Shown: positions 35,173 through 44,042 of the stretch, in pieces | Numbering within the stretch: the stretch's first letter is position 1 | Layout of the letters: the number at the start of each line of letters is the position of its first letter | Source: UBA1941 sp046329555 | GTDB lineage: Bacteria > Bacteroidota > Bacteroidia > Chitinophagales > LD1 | Length of the DNA stretch: 64,000 bases | Direction: 5' to 3' | NCBI GenBank assembly: GCA_046329555.1 | Contig: JAXLUK010000006.1 | Span: 1 to 64,000, forward strand | Position numbers and translations under genes: made by a program | The notes under the pieces: generated by a model | Told to the model about the DNA's origin: nothing | The model's input: the letters and a program-made list of their open reading frames with translations, nothing else | Database searches by the model: none

Positions 35173-35782
35173 TTATTTTCAGCCGCTGCGAAGTGCAGCG
35201 GGCATACGGTTCAAAAGGATAGCTGCGTTGCAGGCTGGTCGTTTCGGCGGAAAGCAGCAGTCGGTTAGCACTTAAAGCCGTAATATTAAAATCAGTAACG
35301 GTGGTTGGAAATAGTGCGGGCCATCCTCCTTCCAAACAAAGCTGGTTGTTGGCGACAGTCCACCGTTTTTGTTCTATGGTTTGTTCAGCGGGAAGATGAA
35401 TGGCTTTCATGGCCACTAATTGATGGTTTTCAAATTCGCGCTCTTCGGTCTTTTCAAGATATACCTCGTTGCGGGCTTGTCCGGAAGGTTGCAGCGTCAT
35501 AAAAACCTCGCAGTGCGCATCGGTTTCAGTGCGCCGGGGTACTTGTTGAGAGTGACTATATGTTTCAGCAAAAGTCCATTGCTGATAATAAAAGTCCATC
35601 GCGGTTTCCCGGCTGTGCCATACGGTTAGCGCCGTATCGGTGCGCCATTGTGCCGTGGAATCGATGTAAAGAAAGGAGCCCCGGGTTAACTGCCATTTGC
35701 CGTATAAGAGCTCGGCTTCAGATTGTTTTTTGCAGCCTGTGCACAGCAAGAGCAGGCACAAAGCATAGGTAGGGTAACGCAT
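35150..35782 (-). CDS. Lipoprotein of unknown function (lipocalin-like length and layout)
   Basis: 210 residues. The signal peptide ends in a lipobox 'LCTGC' (Cys near 17), so it is lipid-anchored. The rest has 'LLYGKWQLTRGSFLY' and alternating strands, reminiscent of the small lipocalin-like lipoproteins common in Bacteroidota ('GKW.L' motif near the start). No active-site pattern is seen. Confidence 0.7.
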   Translation of the reverse strand: MRYPTYALCLLLLCTGCKKQSEAELLYGKWQLTRGSFLYIDSTAQWRTDTALTVWHSRETAMDFYYQQWTFAETYSHSQQVPRRTETDAHCEVFMTLQPSGQARNEVYLEKTEEREFENHQLVAMKAIHLPAEQTIEQKRWTVANNQLCLEGGWPALFPTTVTDFNITALSANRLLLSAETTSLQRSYPFEPYARCTSQRLKIKMEFRKE

Positions 35783-35852
35783 ACTTTTGTGTTTTTGGTA
35801 AAATACAAAACACGAAAATCCTGCTGAGCCAAAATGTGAAATAAAGTGAAGA

Positions 35853-36890
35853 TTACGGCACCACGAAGTTGATGGTGGTGCTGACTGCAGCAGTCTGCAT
35901 ATCGCCTAAAGAAAACGCGGTATTAGCGGTACTAACCGCGTCGCCACTGCTCAGAAAACCGTTGCTATCGTTATCGTAAAGCGCATACACATAATAACTG
36001 CCTGGATGCATGTAATTAAATGTGAAATCGCGATCAGCAGCGGAAAGAATGACGTAACGCGAGCGGAATTTCCAATTGGCCGCGTTGAAAGAAAATCCGG
36101 AAATGAGGGGCTGCGTGGTGATGAGCAAAAAAACTTTTTTGTTAGGATCGGCTGTAATGCCGCTGGCAAAAGAATAGCTGACTTGTGTTTTTCCTAGATA
36201 AGGCTGCGCCGATTCCGGGAACGGATCTACAGCAGCGCTGTAATAAATAGATTCAGATTGCCCCAGAAAGGTATTGGTGAAATCCTTCGTCAATTCTTTT
36301 TTCGGGAAGCTAAAATGATTGATAGCACTTTGGCAGGAAGTGGTATCCTGCAATCCCGCCTGCCAGTTCATGTGCAGCACGGGCGCACTGGTGGTGTTCG
36401 ATTTGTTGGTATACGAGCGAAGCGTGATGCTGTCGTGCGTGAAAATCACTTCCGAGTAGGCACGAGAGCGGCCTTTAACGATTTCTGAAAAGCGGTAGTA
36501 CTGTTGATCTGTTGTTTCAGACACACTATCGGCTATCAAGTACGACACGCGCTGAAACCCGGCAAACGAGCCGCCATTGCGGAAACACACGCGGTATTGG
36601 TCGTTGATTTTGGTGATGAAGAAGGAAAGAAAAATATCGTTCAGCGAATCCAGTTCATTCTTGGCAGAAATCTGACTGGCGGCATTTGGTCGGAAGTCTA
36701 CTACCCATTCCGGAAAACTGCCCAATGCAGTGGAAGAGGTGACCGGCCCCGACCAAATCCCGCGCAGGTGTTTGAAAATGCCATAGCCCACGGTGTTTTC
36801 TAATGAAGGCTGGATGTTCGGATTGGGATTGGATTTATTCTGGCAGCCGCCTAAAACTAACAGCAGCAATAGCGGGAAAGCTTTTTTCAT
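35853..36890 (-). CDS. Lipoprotein of unknown function
   Basis: 345 residues with signal peptide and lipobox 'LGGC' (Cys near 16) followed by an Asn/Pro-rich linker. The C-terminal 90 residues form an Ig-like or CBM-like strand pattern ('FTFNYMHPGSYYVYALYDNDSNGFLSSGDAV') resembling SusE/Big-type domains with an Asp-rich loop. No enzyme motif recognised. It is followed, 70 nt later, by the shorter lipoprotein gene on the same strand. Confidence 0.7.
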   Translation of the reverse strand: MKKAFPLLLLLVLGGCQNKSNPNPNIQPSLENTVGYGIFKHLRGIWSGPVTSSTALGSFPEWVVDFRPNAASQISAKNELDSLNDIFLSFFITKINDQYRVCFRNGGSFAGFQRVSYLIADSVSETTDQQYYRFSEIVKGRSRAYSEVIFTHDSITLRSYTNKSNTTSAPVLHMNWQAGLQDTTSCQSAINHFSFPKKELTKDFTNTFLGQSESIYYSAAVDPFPESAQPYLGKTQVSYSFASGITADPNKKVFLLITTQPLISGFSFNAANWKFRSRYVILSAADRDFTFNYMHPGSYYVYALYDNDSNGFLSSGDAVSTANTAFSLGDMQTAAVSTTINFVVP

Positions 36891-36925
36891 AATGGAAAGA
36901 TAAAGAAAAGTGGATGGAAGAAAAT

Positions 36926-37114
36926 GGCGGCCGCCCTGGCGGGACTTACGAAGTCTTTAAGACTTCGTAAGTCCCGCCAGGGCACTGCGCTATCCGTTCC
37001 AAGTCCTCGCGCCGTATGCCCTCCTCACCTGAGGACTTCGTAAGTCTTAAAGACTTCGTAAGTCCTCAAATGAGGGCGCTGCGGGCTTTACACTCCTATC
37101 GCTGCCGCTGGACG
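36926..37114 (+). repeat. Composite hairpin repeat, family I, copy B
   Basis: Same ordered blocks as 30362-30562: GC-rich hairpin, TCCAAGTCCTC, a second hairpin built on GACTTCGTAAGTC, GCTGCGGGCTTT and ATCGCTGCCGCT. The 36891-37447 gap contains no gene; it is filled by this element, the family II copy and the tRNA terminator. Confidence 0.6.
36933..36983. repeat. 51-nt perfect palindrome (25-bp arms, 1-nt centre)
   Basis: Positions 36933-36957 are exactly complementary to 36959-36983 around T36958. The arms contain GGCGGGACTTACGAAG. It forms the first hairpin of the family I repeat copy B. Confidence 0.9.
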
Positions 37115-37190
37115 CTTTTTGTGGTACGGCGGCGGTAATTGGGCGCAGCAACAACGAAGCGTTCATTTTGGCAGGAAGGGACCCTTGTGC

Positions 37191-37335
37191 CCATCGCGTG
37201 AGGTGGCGCAGTGGAAAGCCCGCAAGCGAGCGAGGAACGAAGCGAGTGCGGACTTGCAACGGAGCAACCGACCCCGCAGCCAGCGATGTGCCGGCGTGCT
37301 TTTCCGCACTGCGCCGCTGGCTGTGGGGGCACGCC
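37191..37335 (+). repeat. Composite hairpin repeat, family II, copy B
   Basis: Starts CCATCGCGT and carries GGAAAGCCC, GAGGAACGAAG, ACTTGCAACGG, CCGACCCCG and ends GGGGGCACGCC. The second hairpin pairs CAGCCAGCG (37277-37285) with CGCTGGCTG (37315-37323), extended by further pairs. Copy A at 20293-20432 has other stem bases at the same place. Confidence 0.6.
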
Positions 37336-37408
37336 AAAAAAAATCAAAAGAGCTAGCTTGCTGGCTGTAGAAGCAAACAGGCGAACAACATCATGGGAAG
37401 TTGGAAAC

Positions 37409-37444
37409 AAAAAAAAACGCCCGCAGCATGCTGCAGGCGTTTTA
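37409..37444 (-). terminator. Rho-independent terminator after tRNA-Phe
   Basis: Read on the minus strand, AACGCCTGCAGC pairs with the following GCTGCGGGCGTT around a CATG-type centre (one mismatch), followed by a run of T. It lies 4 nt after the tRNA 3' end. Confidence 0.85.
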
Positions 37445-37447
37445 CCG

Positions 37448-37520
37448 TGGTTTGGGAGGGAATTGAACCCCCGACACAAGGATTTTCAGTCCTTTGCTCT
37501 ACCAACTGAGCTACCAAACC
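37448..37520 (-). tRNA. tRNA-Phe (anticodon GAA)
   Basis: The 73-nt cloverleaf is complete: acceptor GGTTTGG/CCAAACC with discriminator A, D-arm GCTC/GAGC, anticodon stem AAGGA/TCCTT with loop CTGAAAA (anticodon GAA), and T-arm with TTCAATT loop. CCA is not encoded. Confidence 0.97.
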
Positions 37521-37573
37521 CCATTTTCCCCCGAAAGGGAGTGCAAATATAACAGAATGAACTTCTCCCGCAA

Positions 37574-38518
37574 CTACCGCGAAATAATTTTCAGCTCGTA
37601 CGGCTTACGCAATTTATTGGGCAGCGAGGTGCTGCGCAGCCAGGGGTTTAACACTTTAAGCTCTTTGTACTTGATGCCACAGCTTTCGGCAAAAACAGCC
37701 AAATCGGGAATGGTGGTATCAACGGTAACCGTGGTGTACCGATAAGGTTGGTACAAATCATCGGCGGCCATATAATAACCGGCGCGCTGCGGTTCCATAA
37801 AAATGACTTTCATGGCCAGCATTCTGAACACATACCGCGAGGTTTCAGAAGTAATGGCCAGGTCGTAATAATTTTGCGTATGCTGCGCTTTCAGCTTGGC
37901 GGCAATGCCATCAATACCAAAATTGTAGGACGCGGCGGCGGCCGTCCAGCTACCCAGTTTTTCTTTGGCTATTTTCAAGTAAGCGCAAGCGGCGCGCGTC
38001 GATTTTTCTACGTGATAACGTTCGTCAACCGCGTCGTTCACTTCCAGTCCGTGTATCTTTGCCGTTGACGATAAAAACTGCCAGAATCCCGCTGCGCCAG
38101 AGGGAGAAACCACATCTCTGAAATCGCTTTCTATGAGTGGCAGATATTTGAAATCGGAAGGCACGCCTTCTTCTGCCAAAATCTTTTCAATCACCTCGAA
38201 ATAACGGTTGGCGAGCTTCATGTTTAACACCGTATTCGACTGGCGAAATACATTGATTTGCAATTCGCGGTCTAGGCGCTCGCGCACATCGGGTTCTTCC
38301 AGTGGAACCGATTCGCCCGCGAAGGTCAGTTTTCCTGCAATTTGAAACGGATACACGCGCAGGGTAGAATCGGCCAGCCACTGCAATTGGCGGGCTTCTT
38401 CGGGTACCGTACTGAAAATATTAGCGGGCCGGGGGCGTATTTCTTCATACAGCCGCGCCGAAGTGAACCCTGCTCCAAACAAGGCGGTCAAAATGATGAT
38501 ATACTTCGTACGGTTCAT
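37574..38518 (-). CDS. Lytic transglycosylase (SLT domain), MltD-like
   Basis: 314 residues. An N-terminal hydrophobic segment anchors or exports it. The SLT domain (about residues 110-235) has the catalytic Glu in 'LPLIESDFRDVVSPSGAAGFWQF' (shown in family as E-S-x-F) and 'AAAASYNFG' typical of MltD-type enzymes that cleave peptidoglycan with anhydro-muramic ends. The C-terminal part ('IKYKELKVLNPWL') resembles a degenerate LysM-like segment. It follows the DUF2480 gene with a 6-nt gap. Confidence 0.88.
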   Translation of the reverse strand: MNRTKYIIILTALFGAGFTSARLYEEIRPRPANIFSTVPEEARQLQWLADSTLRVYPFQIAGKLTFAGESVPLEEPDVRERLDRELQINVFRQSNTVLNMKLANRYFEVIEKILAEEGVPSDFKYLPLIESDFRDVVSPSGAAGFWQFLSSTAKIHGLEVNDAVDERYHVEKSTRAACAYLKIAKEKLGSWTAAAASYNFGIDGIAAKLKAQHTQNYYDLAITSETSRYVFRMLAMKVIFMEPQRAGYYMAADDLYQPYRYTTVTVDTTIPDLAVFAESCGIKYKELKVLNPWLRSTSLPNKLRKPYELKIISR

Positions 38519-38524
38519 GATGGT

Positions 38525-39031
38525 TTATACATTTTTAAAAACCGGCACCATAGAACACGGCTCGCCGTAATTCAGGGCTTTTACTACACCAGCCAAACGC
38601 TGTGCCAAGTACACAAAGGCCGGGGTGTCGGTTGCGGCGTCGCCGCATCCTTTTACTACAACGCGCTTTCCTTCTAAATCGTTTACCGGCATACGGTCGA
38701 TAGCGCGATACAGAAAAACTTCTTTAGCATGTTCAGGTGGCGCGCACACCACATCGGCCGCAATGCCCGCCAAATGCGCGGAAACAATCATATACGCCCA
38801 GGCGGGAATCAGCGCATCGTTGGAACAATGCAGCACCACCCATTTATTGGCGTAAACCGTCCAGTTGGTAGCGGCAATTTGTTTTCTGAAATCGGCCTCA
38901 CGCAGCATAATTTCCTGCACCAGGAATTGCTTCATATCCAGCAATACGATGGCTTCGCGTGGCAGTAGCAGGTCGGCCAAATCCATCGACACAATGGCTT
39001 TTTGTGCCACTTTATTTTCAATTACCGACAT
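38525..39031 (-). CDS. DUF2480 family protein
   Basis: 168 residues without signal peptide. The opening 'IVSMDLADLLLPREAIVLLDMKQFL' (beginning near residue 14) and 'NWTVYANKWVVLHCSNDALIPAWAYM' are hallmarks of the Bacteroidota-specific DUF2480 family. The terminal 'VVKGCGDAATDTPAFVYLAQRL' is also conserved in it. Function unknown. It sits between the DNA polymerase III delta' gene and the transglycosylase gene, probably one transcript. Confidence 0.85.
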   Translation of the reverse strand: MSVIENKVAQKAIVSMDLADLLLPREAIVLLDMKQFLVQEIMLREADFRKQIAATNWTVYANKWVVLHCSNDALIPAWAYMIVSAHLAGIAADVVCAPPEHAKEVFLYRAIDRMPVNDLEGKRVVVKGCGDAATDTPAFVYLAQRLAGVVKALNYGEPCSMVPVFKNV

Positions 39032-39065
39032 ACCACAAAGATAACGATTTCAGCCGCAAATTAAT

Positions 39066-40286
39066 TTAGCGGATACGCAGCGCCCGTGCCAGCTTCACCG
39101 AGGTGGCCGTAAACACAATTTTGGGATTGGCATTGCGCGTTACATGATAGTGCAAATCGTTGATGGCCCGTTCCAGTTCACTCACGCCGGCCGTAGTGAT
39201 AACACCGGCCAGTTTTTGACCAAATTCCAATTCGGCGCCTTCCAGCTTTTGTGAAGGCACGCCCACGCGCAGTAAATTAACTTCGCGCAGGAACCAGAGA
39301 AAATATTTTAGAAAAACTTTTTGCCCTTCTCTTCCAGCTTTCGCGAATTGGTCAGTCAGGCTCATTATTTTCTCAGATGCTTCGGCTTCATGCTTAGGAA
39401 GCCCCATGCGCAGGCAGGCCGATAGCCAATCGCGCAGCATCCGCTCGGTAGGATGTGCGGCTCCTTCGGCATAATCAAAGGCGGCATTCACATTGCCATC
39501 ACTAATGCGCGCAATGCGCAACGCATCGGCTTCGGGCATATCAAATTTCGACTGCAGGAATTTGCCCAATAGGTGGTCGTCGATGGCATTTAGCTTGATG
39601 ATTTGGGTGCGCGATAAAATGGTATTGAGCAGCATTTCTGCATTTTCAGCAACCAGAATAATCACGGTATTTTCCGGTGGTTCTTCCAGCGTTTTCAGCA
39701 AGGTGTTGCCTTCGCCGCCAAGAAATTCGGCCATCCAGATAATTTGAATTTTGAAATTTGATTCAAACGTTTTCAAATTCAACTGGCGAATGATTTCATG
39801 GCATTCTTTTACCGGGATGTTTCCTTGTTTATTTTCTGCATCAAGGTATGTTAACCATTGCGAATAGCCCAGGTACGGATTGTCGTGCAATGCTTTACGC
39901 CATTCGGTAATCCATTCTGCCGAAACACCTTCTTTCTTTTTATCGGTTTTAATGGCCGGAAAAGTAAAGTGTATATCAGGGTGAATAAATTGATTGGCTT
40001 TGTGGCAAGCCGGACAAGTGCCGCAGGCGTCGCGCAAATTTTCAAGCTGTTCAGATGCGGCGGGCGCATCACCAAACATGGAAGGCGCAGCGAATAAATC
40101 GTCGCTGGCTTTTTTGCCATGTCGTTTTTCACAAACCAGATTTTGCGCGATGGCTAAAGCCATGGGTAATGCGCCGCAACCTTCCTGACCTAGCAGCAGC
40201 AAGGCATGTGGAAGGCGCCCTTCTGCAATCAGGTGGCTGAGTTTATCCTTAACCTCGGTATGATCTAAAATATCGGCGAATTTCAC
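39066..40286 (-). CDS. holB: DNA polymerase III subunit delta'
   Basis: 406 residues, the clamp-loader delta' subunit. The N-terminal region has the vestigial P-loop 'LLGQEGCGALPMAL', a zinc knuckle (C-G-T-C-P-A-C near residues 92-98 plus the upstream Cys), the RFC-type 'FLGGEGNTLLKTLEEPPENTVIILVAE' region (seen as adjoining short blocks) and 'SRTQIIKL'. The P-loop lacks the final GKT, as expected for delta'. Length includes a Bacteroidota insertion around residues 60-130. Confidence 0.9.
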   Translation of the reverse strand: MKFADILDHTEVKDKLSHLIAEGRLPHALLLLGQEGCGALPMALAIAQNLVCEKRHGKKASDDLFAAPSMFGDAPAASEQLENLRDACGTCPACHKANQFIHPDIHFTFPAIKTDKKKEGVSAEWITEWRKALHDNPYLGYSQWLTYLDAENKQGNIPVKECHEIIRQLNLKTFESNFKIQIIWMAEFLGGEGNTLLKTLEEPPENTVIILVAENAEMLLNTILSRTQIIKLNAIDDHLLGKFLQSKFDMPEADALRIARISDGNVNAAFDYAEGAAHPTERMLRDWLSACLRMGLPKHEAEASEKIMSLTDQFAKAGREGQKVFLKYFLWFLREVNLLRVGVPSQKLEGAELEFGQKLAGVITTAGVSELERAINDLHYHVTRNANPKIVFTATSVKLARALRIR

Positions 40287-40328
40287 TGACGCAAGTATTG
40301 CAAAAATTCCTGCAAAAACGCATGGAAA

Positions 40329-43300
40329 CTATTCGTGGATAGTAGCGCTTTTGCCCTTTACTTTTTGGAGCAGGTCGCTGCGATTGGGTTGCGCTGCTGT
40401 TGTTGATGGAGCGGGATGTGCCATGGCAATCCAGTTAAAGGTTACTGCGCTGGCCGACGCACTGCTCATGGATACATCAAATCCTTCCTGGTTTACATTA
40501 GATACACTCAGTTGCTGTTGTTGGTCAACTGGTGTGGCTACCACTACCGGAGTAGTAGTTAGTTTTCCGCTGAAGGCCGTATTGAAATGAACCCGCACTA
40601 TACGGGATGACAGTGTAGCGGTGCCAAAATCGCTGATCGGTTGTTGTTCCTGGTCCCGCTGCCGCTGATCAATTTCTTTAACCGCATTCACCAATAAATA
40701 GAATAGCGCATTAGGATTATAGCTCAGGTATTCTTTCACTGATTTTCCTTCTGCAGGTTGATATTGCCAACTGCCTACCATGTAAGGTGCCACGGCTTGC
40801 ACTTCCTGTGCCAGTACACCGATGCCGTATTCTTTTGGCAAACCGGCTTCGCCGGTGTAACGGAAATACACCGGATGTAGTTGGCGCACAATATCCAGTC
40901 CATCGCCGAAATCGCGAACATCTTCTTTTAACCGGCTATCGGAGGCGATGGTCCAGGTTGCAGTACTGGGCTTGGCTGCAGCATCATTGGCCAGTTGCAG
41001 GTCATAGGATGCGGCGCTATTCAATCCAATACTGAAGTAGTTGCTCTGCCAATCCATGCTACCGTTGTAACAGAGGAATTGTCCGAATTTCCCAATTTTC
41101 ACTTGAGTGCCTGAGTTGGCGCCGTTGCGCACGATCATCATAGGCGAAGGCATGGCGGTGTTATTATTTTCTATGTGTAGTTGTGCCAGCGGGGCGTTAA
41201 TGGAAGGTGAATTCCCGATGGCCATATAGCCCGTGCCTTCCTGAACGGTAATGTAATTCGTTAAATCGGTTTCATTGTATAGGTAGAATTGGGAAGTGTT
41301 AGTTCCGTTGCCGGAATTGTTAGTGCCCAATAACCAACGACCTTCGGAGCGGTTGCGGATCCGCACAGCGGCATTGGTGCCCTTCGATTCAAAAATTCCC
41401 AGCAAGCCTGAATTGGCAGGCAGTGAATCATAGACGTGAAGCAGGGCATTGGGCGCGGCAGTGTTGATTCCAACAAAACCGATTTTATTGATGCGCACTC
41501 TTTCGCGCAAGTTGACTTTTGCGTCGGATGAAGTGGAGAAAATAAGACTGGCCGGGATTTGAGTGAATCCGGTGGTGCCATCCACTGCTGCTGCTATTCT
41601 GGCCGTGTTTTGTCCGGCAGCCGAGCCATCATTTCCAATGAAATTTAGTTGCCCGAGAATATCGGCATTATTCACTGAAGTAGGGAAGTTGGTAGCTGTA
41701 CGAACGCGGTAGAAAGAGTAGGAAGGGGCATTTAAACTGGCGGTATGAAGAACATCTGTGTAGGCATCATCGCTATTGATTTCTACCCGGGATGTGCTGG
41801 AAAAAGCGCCGATTCCTGCTGATGAGGTATTGATGCCAAGCCGGCCATTCACATCTACACGAAGGCGTTCCGCGGCTGAAGTTTTGATAAGTAAGTCTTG
41901 TGCATCGCCAGTACCGATATAGTTAGAAGCAGGCGAGGTACCAGTGTTCCCTGATAATGCCCAACCGGAGGAAGCTGCGGCGCCGGTATTGCTGATTACA
42001 TACCAATTGGGGTTAGTAACGCCGTATTGCAAAGTGACAGCGGCGCCCGCGGCCACGGTGAGCGATACGCCGCCAAATGTTTTGATGCGATTGCCTACTG
42101 CAGAAGAAGTGCTGTTGTTGGCGATGGAAAAAGCATTGGTTCCGGCGTTGTACAAAGTCACTAATCGTCCATTGCTGCCGCCGTTAAAGCCGGTAAGTAC
42201 AGCGCCGGCGGCGGCTGTTACTTCAAAGTACGAGTACTTATTGGTGCCCAGGGTATTGATGTCGATGTTGTTGTTGTTGCCGGAAACAAAACTCAAAACG
42301 TTTCCTTCAAAAGCCACATCACCTAAAACATCTACCACGGTGCTCGGGGCATCGGTGTAGAAACCAGATAATCCACGCATAAAGATGCCGGCATATCCCA
42401 GGTTATTTCCATCAGCGTATAATGCAGCATCAACGTTTGAAGGAACGGTGGAAAGGGCGCCATTGCCCAGTGCAGCCAAAACCCCTATGGCGATTCCTGA
42501 GTTGGGCTGGTCGGCTGTACCGTGTACACCTACCGCATAGCCTGAAAATAAATTCTGTCCGGTTGCAAATCCCGCCACGCCGCCGTTAATGTAGTTAGCG
42601 CCAGATTGGGTTTGGCGGGCTTCGCCATAAATGGTGTATTTGTTGTTGTTGGCAGAACGATAAACATGCAGCGGTTGTAGCGGCAGGGTGATACCGATGC
42701 CTACATTGCCATTACTGGATAGCACGCGCATTCGCTCGTTATTGTTGGTTTTAACCACCAGATCCTGCCCATCTGTGGTGCCCACGAAGTTAGTGCCTGC
42801 CGTGGTGCCTGCATTGCCCAGTAAATTCCAGAAGTTGCCACTGGATGTAGTGGGAACCCATTGCGTTCCGTTGAACTGGAGGATTTGACCTGAGGTAGGA
42901 GCCGTGCTACTTACCGGATAAGTTTGAAGCGCTACCACATTAGGATTGGGGTAGGAGCCGCTTAAATCACCCCCGGCACTACCAAGCGAGCCAGTTGGGC
43001 CAGTAGCACCTGTCGCGCCATTGCTTCCCGTTAAACCAGTAGGGCCGGTTGCACCAACAGCGCCTGTTAATCCTGTAGGACCAGTGATGCCGATTCCGGT
43101 GGCACCCGTTGCGCCATTGCTTCCGGCTAAACCAGTAGGGCCGGTTGCACCAACAGCGCCGGTTAATCCTGTAGGACCAGTGATGCCGATTCCGGTGGCA
43201 CCCGTTGCGCCATTGCTTCCCGTTAAACCAGTAGGGCCGGTTGCACCAACAGCGCCTGTTAATCCTGTAGGACCAGTGATGCCGATTCCAGTGGCACCTG

Positions 43301-44042
43301 TTGCGCCATTGCTTCCTGTTAAACCAGTTGGCCCGGTTGCACCAACAGCGCCTGTTAATCCTGTAGGACCAGTGATGCCGATTCCGGTGGCACCCGTTGC
43401 GCCATTGCTTCCGGCTAAACCAGTAGGCCCGGTTGCACCAACAGCGCCGGTCAATCCTGTAGGACCAGTAATTCCGATTCCGGTTGCACCGGTTGCGCCA
43501 TTGCTTCCGGCTAAACCAGTAGGGCCGGTTGCACCAACAGCGCCGGTTAATCCTGTAGGCCCAGTGATGCCTATTCCGGTTGCACCGGTTGCGCCATTGC
43601 TTCCGGCTAAACCAGTAGGGCCGGTTGCACCAACAGCGCCGGTTAATCCTGTAGGCCCAGTGATGCCTATTCCGGTTGCACCCGTTGCGCCATTGCTTCC
43701 GGCTAAACCAGTAGGGCCGGTTGCACCAACAGCGCCAGTTAATCCAGTCGGGCCTGTATCACCCGTTACGCCGGTAGCACCAGTTGCTCCGGCAGTACCT
43801 GTTAAACCAGTAGGACCAGTAATTCCGATTCCGATGGCACCCGTTGCGCCATTGCTTCCGGCTAAACCAGTAGAGCCGGTTGCACCAACAGCGCCGGTTA
43901 ATCCTGTAGGCCAAGTGATGCCGATTCCGGTTGCACCCGTTGCGCCATTGCTTCCCGTTAAACCAGTAGGCCGGTTGCACCAACAGCGCCGGTTAATCCT
44001 GTAGGCCAGTGATGCCGATTCCGGTTGCACCCGTTGCGCCAT
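40329..44042 (-). CDS. Collagen-like/S74 surface protein, C-terminal portion of a broken frame
   Basis: 1237 residues as read, but the first 23 are out of frame; the in-frame part begins near 43970. Eight to nine copies of a 32-residue collagen-like unit (G-P-T-G-L-T-G-A-V ...) lead into a tail-fibre-like body with repeated 'TSAAERLRV', 'GNVGIG' and 'VGINTAAP' motifs. An intramolecular-chaperone S74 domain follows near residue 1060 ('SDSRLKEDVRDFG', 'GIGVLAQEVQAVAP'). S74 domains trimerise the protein and normally cleave themselves off. The true gene almost certainly starts at 45484 and is split by indels at GGNCC sites. Confidence 0.8.
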   Translation of the reverse strand: MAQRVQPESASLAYRINRRCWCNRPTGLTGSNGATGATGIGITWPTGLTGAVGATGSTGLAGSNGATGAIGIGITGPTGLTGTAGATGATGVTGDTGPTGLTGAVGATGPTGLAGSNGATGATGIGITGPTGLTGAVGATGPTGLAGSNGATGATGIGITGPTGLTGAVGATGPTGLAGSNGATGATGIGITGPTGLTGAVGATGPTGLAGSNGATGATGIGITGPTGLTGAVGATGPTGLTGSNGATGATGIGITGPTGLTGAVGATGPTGLTGSNGATGATGIGITGPTGLTGAVGATGPTGLAGSNGATGATGIGITGPTGLTGAVGATGPTGLTGSNGATGATGPTGSLGSAGGDLSGSYPNPNVVALQTYPVSSTAPTSGQILQFNGTQWVPTTSSGNFWNLLGNAGTTAGTNFVGTTDGQDLVVKTNNNERMRVLSSNGNVGIGITLPLQPLHVYRSANNNKYTIYGEARQTQSGANYINGGVAGFATGQNLFSGYAVGVHGTADQPNSGIAIGVLAALGNGALSTVPSNVDAALYADGNNLGYAGIFMRGLSGFYTDAPSTVVDVLGDVAFEGNVLSFVSGNNNNIDINTLGTNKYSYFEVTAAAGAVLTGFNGGSNGRLVTLYNAGTNAFSIANNSTSSAVGNRIKTFGGVSLTVAAGAAVTLQYGVTNPNWYVISNTGAAASSGWALSGNTGTSPASNYIGTGDAQDLLIKTSAAERLRVDVNGRLGINTSSAGIGAFSSTSRVEINSDDAYTDVLHTASLNAPSYSFYRVRTATNFPTSVNNADILGQLNFIGNDGSAAGQNTARIAAAVDGTTGFTQIPASLIFSTSSDAKVNLRERVRINKIGFVGINTAAPNALLHVYDSLPANSGLLGIFESKGTNAAVRIRNRSEGRWLLGTNNSGNGTNTSQFYLYNETDLTNYITVQEGTGYMAIGNSPSINAPLAQLHIENNNTAMPSPMMIVRNGANSGTQVKIGKFGQFLCYNGSMDWQSNYFSIGLNSAASYDLQLANDAAAKPSTATWTIASDSRLKEDVRDFGDGLDIVRQLHPVYFRYTGEAGLPKEYGIGVLAQEVQAVAPYMVGSWQYQPAEGKSVKEYLSYNPNALFYLLVNAVKEIDQRQRDQEQQPISDFGTATLSSRIVRVHFNTAFSGKLTTTPVVVATPVDQQQQLSVSNVNQEGFDVSMSSASASAVTFNWIAMAHPAPSTTAAQPNRSDLLQKVKGKSATIHE

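Noticed and set aside
37047..37552. Overlapping Arg/Ala-rich frames on both strands
   Set aside because: They cover the hairpin repeats and run into tRNA-Phe; they have no protein-like motifs.
43021..44004. 327-codon plus-strand frame rich in Pro-Val-Gly
   Set aside because: It is the antisense reading of the collagen-like coding repeat, which has few stop codons because of its composition.
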